Program-made: the position numbers and the translations under genes | Notes under the pieces: model-generated | Told to the model about the DNA's origin: nothing | Databases searched by the model: none | What the model saw: only the letters and a program-made list of their open reading frames with translations | From: JAUXEH01 sp965533275 | GTDB lineage: Bacteria; Acidobacteriota; Aminicenantia; Aminicenantales; Aminicenantaceae | Length of the DNA stretch: 64,000 nt | Assembly (NCBI GenBank): GCA_965533275.1 | Contig: CBESWG010000003.1 | Location: forward strand, 111,778 to 175,777 | Direction: 5' to 3' | Shown: positions 16,574-25,235 of the stretch, one piece after another | Layout: each line of letters begins with the position of its first letter | Numbering within the stretch: position 1 is the first letter of the stretch

Positions 16574-19138
16574 CTATTCGTAGCGCAGCGACTGTACAGG
16601 GTCCTTGCCGGCGGCCCTGAGCGATAGGATCACTACTGGGAGGGCTGCAGTCAGGATCGACAGAATCCCGGCCAGCAGGAACAGAAAAGGACTCATGCCG
16701 GTCCGGTAGGCAAAATCCTGCAGCCAGGCGTGCATGACATAGTATGCCAGGGGCCAGGCAATGATATTCGCAAGCAGCACCCAGCGGGCGAACTGCCGGG
16801 ACAGGAGGAGGACGATCCCCGATGCTGACGAGCCGAGGACCTTGCGTATGCCGATCTCCTTGGTGCGCTGCTCTGCCGTGAACGCAGAAAGTCCCAGGAT
16901 CCCCAGACAGGAGACGAAAATGGCGAGGAACGCAAAGTAGGTCAGTATCTTTCCCAGCCTCTGCTCCGTTTCGTACATGGCAGCCACACCCCGGTCCAGA
17001 AAAGAGTAATCAAAGGGATACTCCGGGGCCAGGTCCAGTGAGGTCTTCTCGATGTGTCCGAGGGTGTCCGGAATGTTTTCTGCCGCGATCTTGACGAACA
17101 CATACTTGATCCAGTTGTTGTAGAAGCGGGGATTGATGCTGAAGACCTGGGGCATGATCTCCCGGTGGAGAGAAACGTGGTGGAAGTCCCTGACCACGCC
17201 GATTACTTGCCCCTCAACCCCCCAAAAATTGACCCGCTTCCCGATGGGTTCGTCCATGCCCATGAACTTCGCGGCCGTCTGGTTGATGACGAGATTGTTG
17301 CGGTCGTTGGTGTGATCCTGTAGGAAGCTGCGACCCTCCACGACCTCGATCCCGAACGTTTCGATGAAGTCGAAATCCGTTATCGAGTACCGGACATTGG
17401 TGTCCAAACCCCCCGGAGCCTTGCCGTCCCATTCCAGCCCGGAGGTCTTGTAGTCATCGTCATAGGGTACGGCCTGGCCCCGAGTCACACTGGAGATGCG
17501 GGGATTGCTGAGCAGCTCCCGCTTGAGGTTGGCGAAGCGCTGCAGAAGGACGGGATTGCTCTCGATCTTCAGGACATGATCGGTGTTGAGGCCCAGGGGC
17601 CTGTTCCGGATGTACTCGCTCTGCTTGAGCACCACAAGCGTCCCCGCGATGAGCATGACCGAGATCGTGAACTGCCCCACGACCGAGACCACGCGGAACA
17701 CAGATCGGCTGGACCTGAGATGGTGGACCGCCTGCAGGGCTTCGATCGGCTTGTGTGCTGTGAGGAAGAAGGCCGGATAGGTCCCGGCCAGGAGCCCCAC
17801 GACGAGGAACAATCCTATGAGCAGAAAGTGCAGGAGGGGATCCGCGCCGCCGAACAGCACAAGATGTTTGGCTGTCAGCCTGTTCAGCACGGGCAGCGAG
17901 AACCGGACCAGGGCCAGCGCGATCACGAAGGCCAGGGCCGATAAGAGCAGGGATTCTCCCAGGAACTGAAGGATCAACTGTCTTCGGCCGGCCCCCACGA
18001 CCTTGCGCAGCCCGACCTCGCGGGCCCTGCTGCTGGATGTAGCCGTGGAGAGGTTCATGTAGTTGATGCAGGCGATGAGCAGGATGAAGGCCGCGATGAC
18101 GGAGAAGATGTACACGTAGGTCATACGACCGAATCCGAGGTGGACCTTCTCCATGGGTAGGATGCCGACCGTCAAGGGATCGGTCAGGTTATAGGGCGCG
18201 TTCTCGTTCAGGGATGATGCGATCTTTTCCCTGAATCCCTCGAGTGAAGCCTGTGGATCCAGCAAGACATAGGAGGGGTCTCGCCAGTTCCAGTCTTCGG
18301 CCAGGTCGTTCCTCAAGGGAGAGATGAAGTCCAGCTGGATGTGGGAATTGGAGGGGAAGCGAACCACACCGGTCACGATCATGTCCTGGCGGCTGTTGAA
18401 GGTCATCTTCTTGCCGAGGGGATTTTCCCCACCGAAATACTTCTCCGCGATCTCCTCGCTGATCACCAGGGAGTCGGGATTCTCCAGTGCAGAGGCGGGA
18501 TCGCCGTGAACGAAGGGGAAGGAAAACATGGAGAAGAAGGGGCGATCGACCAGGGCCACGGAGTCTTCGTAAAACATCACGCGCGGCCCGTCTTTCGGCT
18601 GAAAGGCAAAGGAACAGGTCGTCTGGCCCAGTTCATAGATGCGGGTGTAGTCCCGGATCTCGGGATAGTCCGCGGCCAGCAGGGGAGGTAGGGCATAGGG
18701 GACGTTGGAATCGAGGACATTGTTGGGGTGCTCGATGGTAAGCAGGAAGAGCTGGCCTTTGTGGGCATGGAAGCCATCATAGCTCAATTCGTCCTGCACC
18801 CAGAGGGAAATCAGGATGAAACACGCCATGCCCACGGCCAGTCCTAGGAGGTTGATTGCGGTGAAAAGTCGGTTCCTGAGGATGTTTCTGTAGGCGATCT
18901 TAAAATAGTTTCTGAACATGGTGACACTCCAGAAAATGCGATTTCGAACAAAAGAGGGGAGGGAAATGAGGATGAGCTTCCAGTACCAGAGGAGGGCACG
19001 GGACTCGCCCCGGCTTTCGGCTGCGGTGGAAAACTCCTCCTCAAGGTCGCCGAGGATGGCGGGATTGGCCCTCTGGTCGACCAAGACACCGAGGAGGCGT
19101 TCCGCGAACCGAGGCGGTTTTTTGCCCTTCTTTGTCAT
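16574..19138 (-). CDS. FtsX/MacB-type permease with N-terminal PadR-associated prefix domain
   Basis: This 854-aa membrane protein begins with the ~75-residue permease prefix domain (PPRFAERLLGVL, NPAILGDLEEEF, LLWYWKLILIS). Two MacB-like units follow. Unit one has FRNYFKIAYRNILRNRLF with a helix and a periplasmic domain, then a three-helix FtsX core at ~370-500. Unit two has a second periplasmic domain and an FtsX core at ~735-850 (FTAEQRTKEIGIRKVLG). No ATPase gene is adjacent, as is usual for this group, whose function is poorly known. It starts six bases after padR and ends five bases before the 60-codon ORF. Confidence 0.92.
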   Translation of the reverse strand: MTKKGKKPPRFAERLLGVLVDQRANPAILGDLEEEFSTAAESRGESRALLWYWKLILISLPSFVRNRIFWSVTMFRNYFKIAYRNILRNRLFTAINLLGLAVGMACFILISLWVQDELSYDGFHAHKGQLFLLTIEHPNNVLDSNVPYALPPLLAADYPEIRDYTRIYELGQTTCSFAFQPKDGPRVMFYEDSVALVDRPFFSMFSFPFVHGDPASALENPDSLVISEEIAEKYFGGENPLGKKMTFNSRQDMIVTGVVRFPSNSHIQLDFISPLRNDLAEDWNWRDPSYVLLDPQASLEGFREKIASSLNENAPYNLTDPLTVGILPMEKVHLGFGRMTYVYIFSVIAAFILLIACINYMNLSTATSSSRAREVGLRKVVGAGRRQLILQFLGESLLLSALAFVIALALVRFSLPVLNRLTAKHLVLFGGADPLLHFLLIGLFLVVGLLAGTYPAFFLTAHKPIEALQAVHHLRSSRSVFRVVSVVGQFTISVMLIAGTLVVLKQSEYIRNRPLGLNTDHVLKIESNPVLLQRFANLKRELLSNPRISSVTRGQAVPYDDDYKTSGLEWDGKAPGGLDTNVRYSITDFDFIETFGIEVVEGRSFLQDHTNDRNNLVINQTAAKFMGMDEPIGKRVNFWGVEGQVIGVVRDFHHVSLHREIMPQVFSINPRFYNNWIKYVFVKIAAENIPDTLGHIEKTSLDLAPEYPFDYSFLDRGVAAMYETEQRLGKILTYFAFLAIFVSCLGILGLSAFTAEQRTKEIGIRKVLGSSASGIVLLLSRQFARWVLLANIIAWPLAYYVMHAWLQDFAYRTGMSPFLFLLAGILSILTAALPVVILSLRAAGKDPVQSLRYE

Positions 19139-19144
19139 ACCCGC

Positions 19145-19471
19145 TCAACCCTTGCCCAATGCCATTTCCGTGTCCGGATCCCACAGCAGCCGTTTCAGCT
19201 CCATGGCGGCCCTCAGGGCCTCGATGCCATGCTCCGTGATGTGATAGTAGTATTTCCTGCGGCCCCCGCGTTCCGGGCTGGGATCCCCGGTAGATCGGAT
19301 CAGAAAACCCTTTCGGGCCAGCTTATCCAGGGCGCTGTAAAGCGTGCCGTAGGGATAGGCCCGGCCGGTCTCCTCGGACACATGCTGGCGGATGGTCACA
19401 CCGTAGGCGTCTTCCTTGAGCTTCCACACCGCCAGCAGGAACATCTCCTCGGTCAGTGTTAGGTCTTTCAT
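19145..19471 (-). CDS. PadR-family transcriptional regulator
   Basis: A 108-residue winged-helix repressor with the PadR pattern YGVTIRQHVSEETGRAYPYGTLYSALDKLARKGFL and the wing GGRRKYYYHITEHG. GGGAGG sits four bases before the ATG. PadR proteins pair with prefix-domain permeases in many Acidobacteriota-like genomes and repress their own operon. It is the first gene of the six-gene minus-strand array and has its own sigma-70-like promoter with an internal palindrome. Confidence 0.93.
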   Translation of the reverse strand: MKDLTLTEEMFLLAVWKLKEDAYGVTIRQHVSEETGRAYPYGTLYSALDKLARKGFLIRSTGDPSPERGGRRKYYYHITEHGIEALRAAMELKRLLWDPDTEMALGKG

Positions 19472-19498
19472 GGGGCCTCCCGTCTCTTATATGTACGA

Positions 19499-19527
19499 AA
19501 AATAGGATAAATAGTTTGACCTGTCAA
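19499..19527 (-). promoter_or_regulatory. Sigma-70-like promoter of the padR operon with overlapping palindrome
   Basis: Read on the minus strand, TTGACA (19527-19522) and TATTTT (19504-19499) are separated by 17 bases. The -35 box is part of the perfect palindrome TTGACCTGTCAA (19516-19527), a plausible operator for PadR autorepression. The leader to the ATG at 19471 is about 20 bases and holds GGGAGG. Confidence 0.6.
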
Positions 19528-19558
19528 GGATATTTTTACGATTATTCGGAGAAATAGG

Positions 19559-19963
19559 CTACTTGATGCGGGTGCCTTCGACTTCGATCCCCATGTCCGG
19601 GATGTTGCATACGCAGATGGTGAATTTCCCTTCCGCGTCCTTCTTGAATGCGAACTGATACTCCATGCCGTCGGGCGATACACCGATAAAGGTCGTTTCC
19701 TTGTCTTTCATGGGCTCCATGATCTCTGCATCCTCGTTCTCGGGAGCCCCCTTGAGTTTCCCGTCTTCCACGGTGAACGCGAAGACCATGAACTGGCCCT
19801 GGTACTCGAACTCATAGCTACCGGCGATCTGTTCCAGAACTTTGGGATCGACCTTCTGGTCCTGGATCGTGCCCGGATCGAGGGCTGCGGCGCTGAGAAC
19901 GAGGCCCAGGCACAGCAGGACTGTCACAACCGCATTGCCAAGGTATCTTTTTCCTTTTGCCAT
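19559..19963 (-). CDS. Small exported protein of unknown function
   Basis: The product is 134 aa with a clear signal peptide (MAKGKRYLGNAVVTVLLCLGLVLSAAA) and a mature part of ~105 residues that looks all-beta: GSYEFEYQGQFMVFAFTVEDGKLKG, YQFAFKKDAEGKFTICV. The layout resembles small lipocalin-like 'stays in periplasm' proteins, but no family was recognised. AAGGAG lies seven bases before the ATG, which fixes the start. It lies just upstream of the padR promoter and is probably a separate unit. Confidence 0.75.
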   Translation of the reverse strand: MAKGKRYLGNAVVTVLLCLGLVLSAAALDPGTIQDQKVDPKVLEQIAGSYEFEYQGQFMVFAFTVEDGKLKGAPENEDAEIMEPMKDKETTFIGVSPDGMEYQFAFKKDAEGKFTICVCNIPDMGIEVEGTRIK

Positions 19964-20212
19964 GTCGCACTCCTTTATATATCTTTATCTTATACGTATT
20001 TTTTTGCCAAAAGATTCATTCATCCGGGCGCGTTCGTTGCTGTCCTCTTATCAGGGCTCTGGAGATCGGGGCCTCTCGCTCCTCAAAAGATGTAACATGT
20101 TCGGTGAGAAGGGTATAATACATCTGGTCATTCGGGATCCCCGCGGTCCTGGGCGCCTGGGAATTCATACGCAGAGACGTTCTGTGACTCGATCTGTTGT
20201 GAAATGCCCTGG

Positions 20213-21544
20213 CTAGAAAAACTCGAGGCCGGCGAAGAGCAGGGGATAGGTGTTGCCGGAGTTGAAGTTCGCAGAGGCGTCGAAGCTGTGGCCGAGGCCC
20301 GAGCCGACAAACAGTGCCATCCTCTCAGAGAGAGGGGCCCGCAATGCCAGGCGCAGCTCCAGCATGTGCTGGTCGGGCTGATCCTTGGGATTCTTGAACA
20401 GCGGAGTGTTGTCCCGGTAGCGGTAGCCTCCGTCTGCGCCTAGGCTCAATTTTTCTCCTATGGGGAACATGAGGCCGTAGTGCATCCCATAGGACAGGGA
20501 CTCGCTGATCTTGTGTTCGACGTTGTAGAGGCCCAATGAAACGATGGAATAGTAGCGTCCGACCTCGAACTTGACGCCCCCTGTCACGGCCACGCCGTTC
20601 CCTCCCCAGGCGATGCCCTTGATCCGCCCGTTGCGTGCGATGTTCACGGCCCCGATGGGGATACCGTCGTTGTCCTCTTTGCAGTAGTTCACCAGGCCGA
20701 TCTGGACGCCCTCGTTGTGTTCGCTGACATTGCCCAAGCCGACCTGGAGACCTTTCTGGTGGACCGCGACGTTGAAGGGCGCGACCTGGGCTCCATGCAG
20801 CTCATCCCCCACCACGTTGAGCAACCCCGCTAGCTGGCCCCCCTCACAGCGGTTGCCGGCGATGTTGAAAAGGCCCACAGCCTGGATGCCGCCGAGATCT
20901 TCGCCCACGACATTAAACAAGCCGCCCAGCTGGATCCCCTGGAATTCCTCTCCCACCACATTGAAGAGCCCCACGGCCTGCAGGCCTGAACTCGGGCCTC
21001 CGCCCACGTTGAAGCCGCCGGCGACCTGGACTCCGTTGAAGCCTTCCCCCACCACGTTGAACAGCGCACAGAACTGGCCGACCGTACCCCTGTTCCCGAC
21101 CACGTTGGCGAGGGCGGAGACCTGCAGCACCTGGCCTGTCTCGCCCACGACATTGGCCAGTAGCGAGGCCTGGATGCCCGTGAAACTCTCCCCCGCGACC
21201 GTGGCCAGCCCGGCGATCTGGACTCCGGAACCAGATTCGCCCACCACCCCTGCCAGACCGCAGAGCTGGAAGCCGCTCAGGCGGTGTTCGATGGCCGAGC
21301 CGAAGAGCGCCAGATCGAAACCGTTGACGTAGCCGACATGGCTGTAGACCAGGCCGAGGTTGATATTGACTTCGTCATGTTTGCTCTGGTTGATGCTGAC
21401 GGGGTAGTACAGGGAGAGGTTGACGACATACTTTTTCCCGACCTCAGGGATTTCATCTTCTTCCTCACCCTCCTGAGCCAGAACGGGGAGACTCATCAAA
21501 ATGATCATAGAAACCACTGCGAGTGCGAACCACGTTTTTCTCAT
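20213..21544 (-). CDS. Surface repeat protein of the LA_2272 type
   Basis: From ATG 21544 (AGGAAGG six bases upstream) the product is 443 aa with a signal peptide ending LPVLAQ and an acidic stretch (EGEEEDEIPEV). An ATG at 21604, also with a purine-rich site, would add 20 basic residues and is an alternative start. The middle of the protein (~residues 80-320) has about fourteen degenerate 16-18-residue units of the form G-x-Q-x-[AG]-x-[LF]-x-N-[VI]-[VA]-G, such as GIQLGGLFNVVGE and GIQAVGLFNIAGN. Such repeats occur in the spirochaete LA_2272 surface family. The end, with strands ending LFAGLEFF, looks like a short outer-membrane barrel. It is divergent from the barrel/two-component genes. 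Confidence 0.8.
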   Translation of the reverse strand: MRKTWFALAVVSMIILMSLPVLAQEGEEEDEIPEVGKKYVVNLSLYYPVSINQSKHDEVNINLGLVYSHVGYVNGFDLALFGSAIEHRLSGFQLCGLAGVVGESGSGVQIAGLATVAGESFTGIQASLLANVVGETGQVLQVSALANVVGNRGTVGQFCALFNVVGEGFNGVQVAGGFNVGGGPSSGLQAVGLFNVVGEEFQGIQLGGLFNVVGEDLGGIQAVGLFNIAGNRCEGGQLAGLLNVVGDELHGAQVAPFNVAVHQKGLQVGLGNVSEHNEGVQIGLVNYCKEDNDGIPIGAVNIARNGRIKGIAWGGNGVAVTGGVKFEVGRYYSIVSLGLYNVEHKISESLSYGMHYGLMFPIGEKLSLGADGGYRYRDNTPLFKNPKDQPDQHMLELRLALRAPLSERMALFVGSGLGHSFDASANFNSGNTYPLLFAGLEFF

Positions 21545-21668
21545 CCGGCGCCTTCCTAAACTAGAATTCTTGTCTTTCTTTTTAATACGAGTTTTATTCT
21601 CCATGGGTTCCCTCTCATGTGGCCATCCATCTATCTATGCCCCTGGGCCGAATGTTTATTAAGGAAAT

Positions 21669-21711
21669 TTAATCCAATATTAATCCGACATTAATGATCG
21701 TTTCCTATAAT
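21669..21711 (+). promoter_or_regulatory. Three TTAAT direct repeats phased at 11 bp with a TATAAT box
   Basis: TTAAT occurs at 21669-21673, 21680-21684 and 21691-21695, with exact 11-base spacing; the first two units share TTAATCC. A consensus TATAAT -10 box lies at 21706-21711 and no good -35 box is present. Direct repeats of one-helical-turn period are the usual sites of OmpR/PhoB-family regulators, and such a regulator is encoded 1.4 kb downstream. It probably drives the barrel gene and the two-component system. Confidence 0.55.
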
Positions 21712-21748
21712 TCCTTCTTATGTTCGAAGTTCTGGAAGGAGATCCCAC

Positions 21749-23068
21749 ATGGTAAAAAGAGCTCTCTTGCTCGCCGCAGTACTGCCTATGCTCTTCCCAA
21801 TTGTTGTTCATGCTCAGCAGGATAAACCCTCCCGGCTTGAGGAACCCCTGGACCAAGACCAGGCCTCCCGGTTGGAAGAACTCAAGGCCGAGGCCCCGCG
21901 AGTCTTCATCGACTGCCGGTTTTGTGATCGCGACTACTTTCGTGAGGAAGTCACCTATGTCAACTATGTCCGCGACCGCAAGGACGCCGACATCCACGTG
22001 CTCGTGACCGATCAGCGCACCGGAAGCGGTGGAAACGAATACACCTTCGCCTTCATCGGGTTGCGGGAATTCGAAGGCCTGAACTTCAACCTCGTCCATG
22101 CCTCGAACCCGACCGACACCCGCGATGACATCCGCAAGGGCCAGGTGACGGTCCTGAAGCGGGGCCTCTATCCCTACCTGCTGAACACCCCCATCTGTGA
22201 GCTCATCAACCTTGACTTCATCGAGCGGGTTGAGCTCAAGCCCACGGATGTCAAGGACCCCTGGAATTTCTGGGTCTTCAGCGCCAACCTGGAGGCCGAC
22301 CTCAGCGGAGAGGCCAGCCGCACCTCCCAGAGCTTCGAAGCCAATGTCTCCGCCAACCGTGTCACTCCCGATTGGAAGTTCCGGTTGGGGCTTTCAGGAG
22401 AGTTCGATGAGCGCCACTTCGATTATGACGGCGAGAGCCTAACCAGCATCCAGGAAGAGAAAAACCTCGCCACCATGGTCGTCAAGAGTCTCAGCGAGCA
22501 CTGGTCGGTCGGCGGCTGGGTGGAGGCCGAACAGAACACCTACAGCAATACGGACCTGTATTTTACCATCGCGCCGGCCGTAGAATTCAACGTGTTTCCA
22601 TATTCCGAATCGACACGCCGGCAGCTCCGCTTCCTCTACAAGCTCGGCATCAACCGAGCCCAATACATCGAGGAGACGATCTATGACAAGACCCAGGAGA
22701 CCCTCTACAACCAATCCCTGATGGCGACCATGGAATTTCGCCAGCCCTGGGGAAACGTCTCCACCACCCTGGAGGGCTCCCACTATTTCCATGATCCCAG
22801 CTTTTACCGCATCAAGCTGCAGGGCTATGTCTCTGTGCGCGTGTTCCGGGGCTTCTCCTTCAACGTGCGCGGCCGTTACGAGCGGATACACGATCAGCTC
22901 GCACTCCCGAAAGGAGATAGATCCATCGACGAGGTCCTGCTGCGCCGGAAGGAGCTGGCCACGGATTATGACTACTCCTTCTCGGTCGGCTTCCGTTTCA
23001 CCTTCGGCTCGGTCTACAGTAATGTCGTCAATCCGCGCTTCGAGGGATCACATTACCGCGGGAGATAA
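21749..23068 (+). CDS. Predicted outer-membrane beta-barrel protein of unknown function
   Basis: The start at 21749 is fixed by AAGGAG eight bases upstream. The 439-residue chain has a signal peptide ending VVHAQ, then a domain with RVFIDCRFCDRDYFREEV (a possible disulphide or metal pair C-x-x-C) and a receiver-less alpha/beta region to about residue 150. From ~175 to the end, alternating hydrophobic and aromatic strands (WNFWVFSANLEADLSGE, FRLGLSGEFDERHF, YSFSVGFRFTFGSVYSN) indicate a barrel of about a dozen strands. No named family was recognised. Its position before the two-component genes suggests regulation by, or signalling to, that system. Confidence 0.75.
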   Translation: MVKRALLLAAVLPMLFPIVVHAQQDKPSRLEEPLDQDQASRLEELKAEAPRVFIDCRFCDRDYFREEVTYVNYVRDRKDADIHVLVTDQRTGSGGNEYTFAFIGLREFEGLNFNLVHASNPTDTRDDIRKGQVTVLKRGLYPYLLNTPICELINLDFIERVELKPTDVKDPWNFWVFSANLEADLSGEASRTSQSFEANVSANRVTPDWKFRLGLSGEFDERHFDYDGESLTSIQEEKNLATMVVKSLSEHWSVGGWVEAEQNTYSNTDLYFTIAPAVEFNVFPYSESTRRQLRFLYKLGINRAQYIEETIYDKTQETLYNQSLMATMEFRQPWGNVSTTLEGSHYFHDPSFYRIKLQGYVSVRVFRGFSFNVRGRYERIHDQLALPKGDRSIDEVLLRRKELATDYDYSFSVGFRFTFGSVYSNVVNPRFEGSHYRGR

Positions 23069-23111
23069 GTGGGTCTGGTTTTGAATCCGTGTCAGAGTGA
23101 TCTATAATAAC

Positions 23112-23792
23112 ATGACGGACATGCGGCTACTCATCGTCGAGGACGACAAGAAGGTCGGGGCTTTCCTGGAGCGCGGCCTGAAGGAGGAGAACTACGCCGT
23201 CGACGTATGCCGCAACGGCGCCGACTCCCTGTATCTGGCCCAGGTCAATCCCTATGATGTCATCATCCTGGATATCATGCTGCCCGGAAAAGACGGATTT
23301 TCCGTGTGCCGGGAACTGCGCGGAAGCGGCATCCTGACGCCCATCATCATGCTAACCGCCAAGGACACTTTGGATGACAAGGTCATGGGCCTGTCCGAAG
23401 GGGCCGACGATTACCTGACCAAGCCCTTCTCTTTTGATGAACTGCTCGCCAGGATCCGGGCCCTCCTGAGGCGGAGCCAGGACTACAAGACCAAGGCTCT
23501 CCGGATCGCCGACCTGGAACTGGATCCTGTCCGGCGCCTGGTCACACGCGGCGGCCGGAAGATCGCTCTAACAGGCAAGGAGTACGCGCTGCTCGAGTAT
23601 CTGCTGCGCAACCGGGGGCGCGTGCTGTCCCAGTCCATGATCATCGAGCATGTGTGGGACATGGATTACGAGGGAGCCAGCAACATCGTCAATGTCTATG
23701 TCAACCACCTGCGCCGGAAGATCGACAGGGACCACCCGGTTAAGCTTATCAAGACCGTGCGCGGCCACGGCTATCAGATCGATGAAGATTAA
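23112..23792 (+). CDS. OmpR/PhoB-family response regulator
   Basis: The receiver domain carries the acidic pair VEDD, the phosphoacceptor Asp in ILDIMLPG (Asp54 from this start) and the conserved Lys in LTKPFSF. A winged-helix trans-activation domain follows (LTGKEYALLEYLLRNRGRVLS, NVYVNHLRRKID). No start has a strong ribosome site: GTG 23097, ATG 23112 and ATG 23121 are all possible, the last giving the common N-terminus MRLLIVEDD. The histidine kinase gene overlaps its end by 11 bases. The three 11-bp-phased repeats at 21669 are a likely target. Confidence 0.93.
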   Translation: MTDMRLLIVEDDKKVGAFLERGLKEENYAVDVCRNGADSLYLAQVNPYDVIILDIMLPGKDGFSVCRELRGSGILTPIIMLTAKDTLDDKVMGLSEGADDYLTKPFSFDELLARIRALLRRSQDYKTKALRIADLELDPVRRLVTRGGRKIALTGKEYALLEYLLRNRGRVLSQSMIIEHVWDMDYEGASNIVNVYVNHLRRKIDRDHPVKLIKTVRGHGYQIDED

Positions 23793-25209
23793 ACGCTTCC
23801 AGTCGCTCTCCTTCAAGCTGATGATGTGGTACATCGTCATCCTGGGTGTGATCGTGGCCCTGGCCGGGATCTTCCTCTACCAGGGTTTCAAGGACAGCCT
23901 CATCCGCGAGCTGGACGCCGTGCTGCTTGAGATCGCGGACGAGACCAGCGAGAGTTATTCGCAGACCCGGGGCGTGAGTTGGGAGGAGGCCATCGAACAG
24001 GCCGAGTCGCGGTTCCTCACGCACCGCCCCTTCATCCAGCTGGTCGCGCTGGCTGAAGAGGGAGATCGGCGTGTCGAGTCGATCATCCATACGGCCCGCA
24101 TCCCGGAGGGTGCCTTCCGTCTGGGTACGCGGCTCTATTATCGCGCTGATCGGTCCGACATCGATACCCTGGTCTTTGTGACGATCGAAGAGGCGCAGAT
24201 CAGCACATTCCCGCTGAGGGTTTTCCTGCTCCCCGTGAGGGGGCCCAACGTGCTCCAGGTGGGGATATCCCTGGACAGCACCATGAAGGACCTCAACCGT
24301 TTGCTGATCGCCATGGTCCTGGCCGGGATCGGGCTGCTGCTCTTTGCATCGCTGGGGGGGAGCTTCATCATCAACCGGGCGCTCCATCCCGTAAAAAACG
24401 TCGTGAAAACCGCGCAGAAGATCACGGCCGATGACCTCTCGCTCCGGATCGAGGCCCACAACCGGAAGGACGAGATCGGAGCCCTGGTTGCGACCCTGAA
24501 CGAGATGATCGCCCGCCTGGAAAAATCGGTGGAGAAGATCCGCCAGTTCTCGGGAGATGTCTCCCACGAGCTGCGAACCCCGCTGACCATCATCCGGGGC
24601 GAAGTGGAGGTCCTGCTGCGCAAGAGGCGGGAAACTCCAGAGTATATCGACACGCTGGGCAGTGTGCTGGAAGAATCCCGACGCATGGAAAAGATCATCG
24701 ACGATCTCTTGTTCTTATCCCGGATCGAAGCGATAGAAAGGGCCAAGTTGAGTCAACCCGTTCATCTGGATGAGATCTTGACTACCGTCATTGAGAGCCG
24801 GGAGGCCGTGATCAAGAAAAAGGGCTTGAGCTGCGAGGCCGGCGAGGTCTCCGAGATCCGCGCCAAGGGCAGCGGCGACCTGCTTGAGCGCCTGATCGCC
24901 AATATCCTCGACAATGCCATACGCTACACGCCTTCGGGTGGTCGCATCACGTACAGCCTGTTCCGGAGCGTTAAATGGGCTCAGCTGGAGATCCGGGATA
25001 CCGGTATCGGCATACCCGCCGAATCGCTCCCGCTGATCTTCGACCGCTTCTATGTTGTGGACCAGTCCCGCTCCAAGGAAACGGGAGGCTCGGGCTTGGG
25101 GCTTGCGATCGCCAAATGGATCGCCGACAGCCACGACGCCCGGATCGAAGTGACCAGTCCGGAAGGAGAGGGGGGCACTTCAGTGAGGATTCTGTTCAAG
25201 CCTGCTTGA
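23782..25209 (+). CDS. Membrane sensor histidine kinase
   Basis: The product is 475 aa. Two membrane helices (~12-35, MMWYIVILGVIVALAGIFLY; ~168-190) flank a ~130-residue periplasmic sensor region. HAMP (~190-245), HisKA with SHELRTPLT (phospho-accepting His262) and HATPase_c with NILDNAIRYTPSGG, DTGIGIP and GGSGLGLAIAKW follow. This is the CusS/QseC-like layout. The start at 23782 lies inside the regulator gene (11-base overlap), typical of a coupled two-component pair. The signal is unknown. Confidence 0.93.
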   Translation: MKIKRFQSLSFKLMMWYIVILGVIVALAGIFLYQGFKDSLIRELDAVLLEIADETSESYSQTRGVSWEEAIEQAESRFLTHRPFIQLVALAEEGDRRVESIIHTARIPEGAFRLGTRLYYRADRSDIDTLVFVTIEEAQISTFPLRVFLLPVRGPNVLQVGISLDSTMKDLNRLLIAMVLAGIGLLLFASLGGSFIINRALHPVKNVVKTAQKITADDLSLRIEAHNRKDEIGALVATLNEMIARLEKSVEKIRQFSGDVSHELRTPLTIIRGEVEVLLRKRRETPEYIDTLGSVLEESRRMEKIIDDLLFLSRIEAIERAKLSQPVHLDEILTTVIESREAVIKKKGLSCEAGEVSEIRAKGSGDLLERLIANILDNAIRYTPSGGRITYSLFRSVKWAQLEIRDTGIGIPAESLPLIFDRFYVVDQSRSKETGGSGLGLAIAKWIADSHDARIEVTSPEGEGGTSVRILFKPA

Positions 25210-25235
25210 TCTGGCGCGATATTTTTCGGACCGGC

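Noticed and set aside
20114..20119. TATAAT on the plus strand in the 250-base gap before the repeat-protein gene's 3' end
   Set aside because: No -35 box and no plus-strand gene follows for 1.6 kb; without RNA data a small RNA cannot be claimed.
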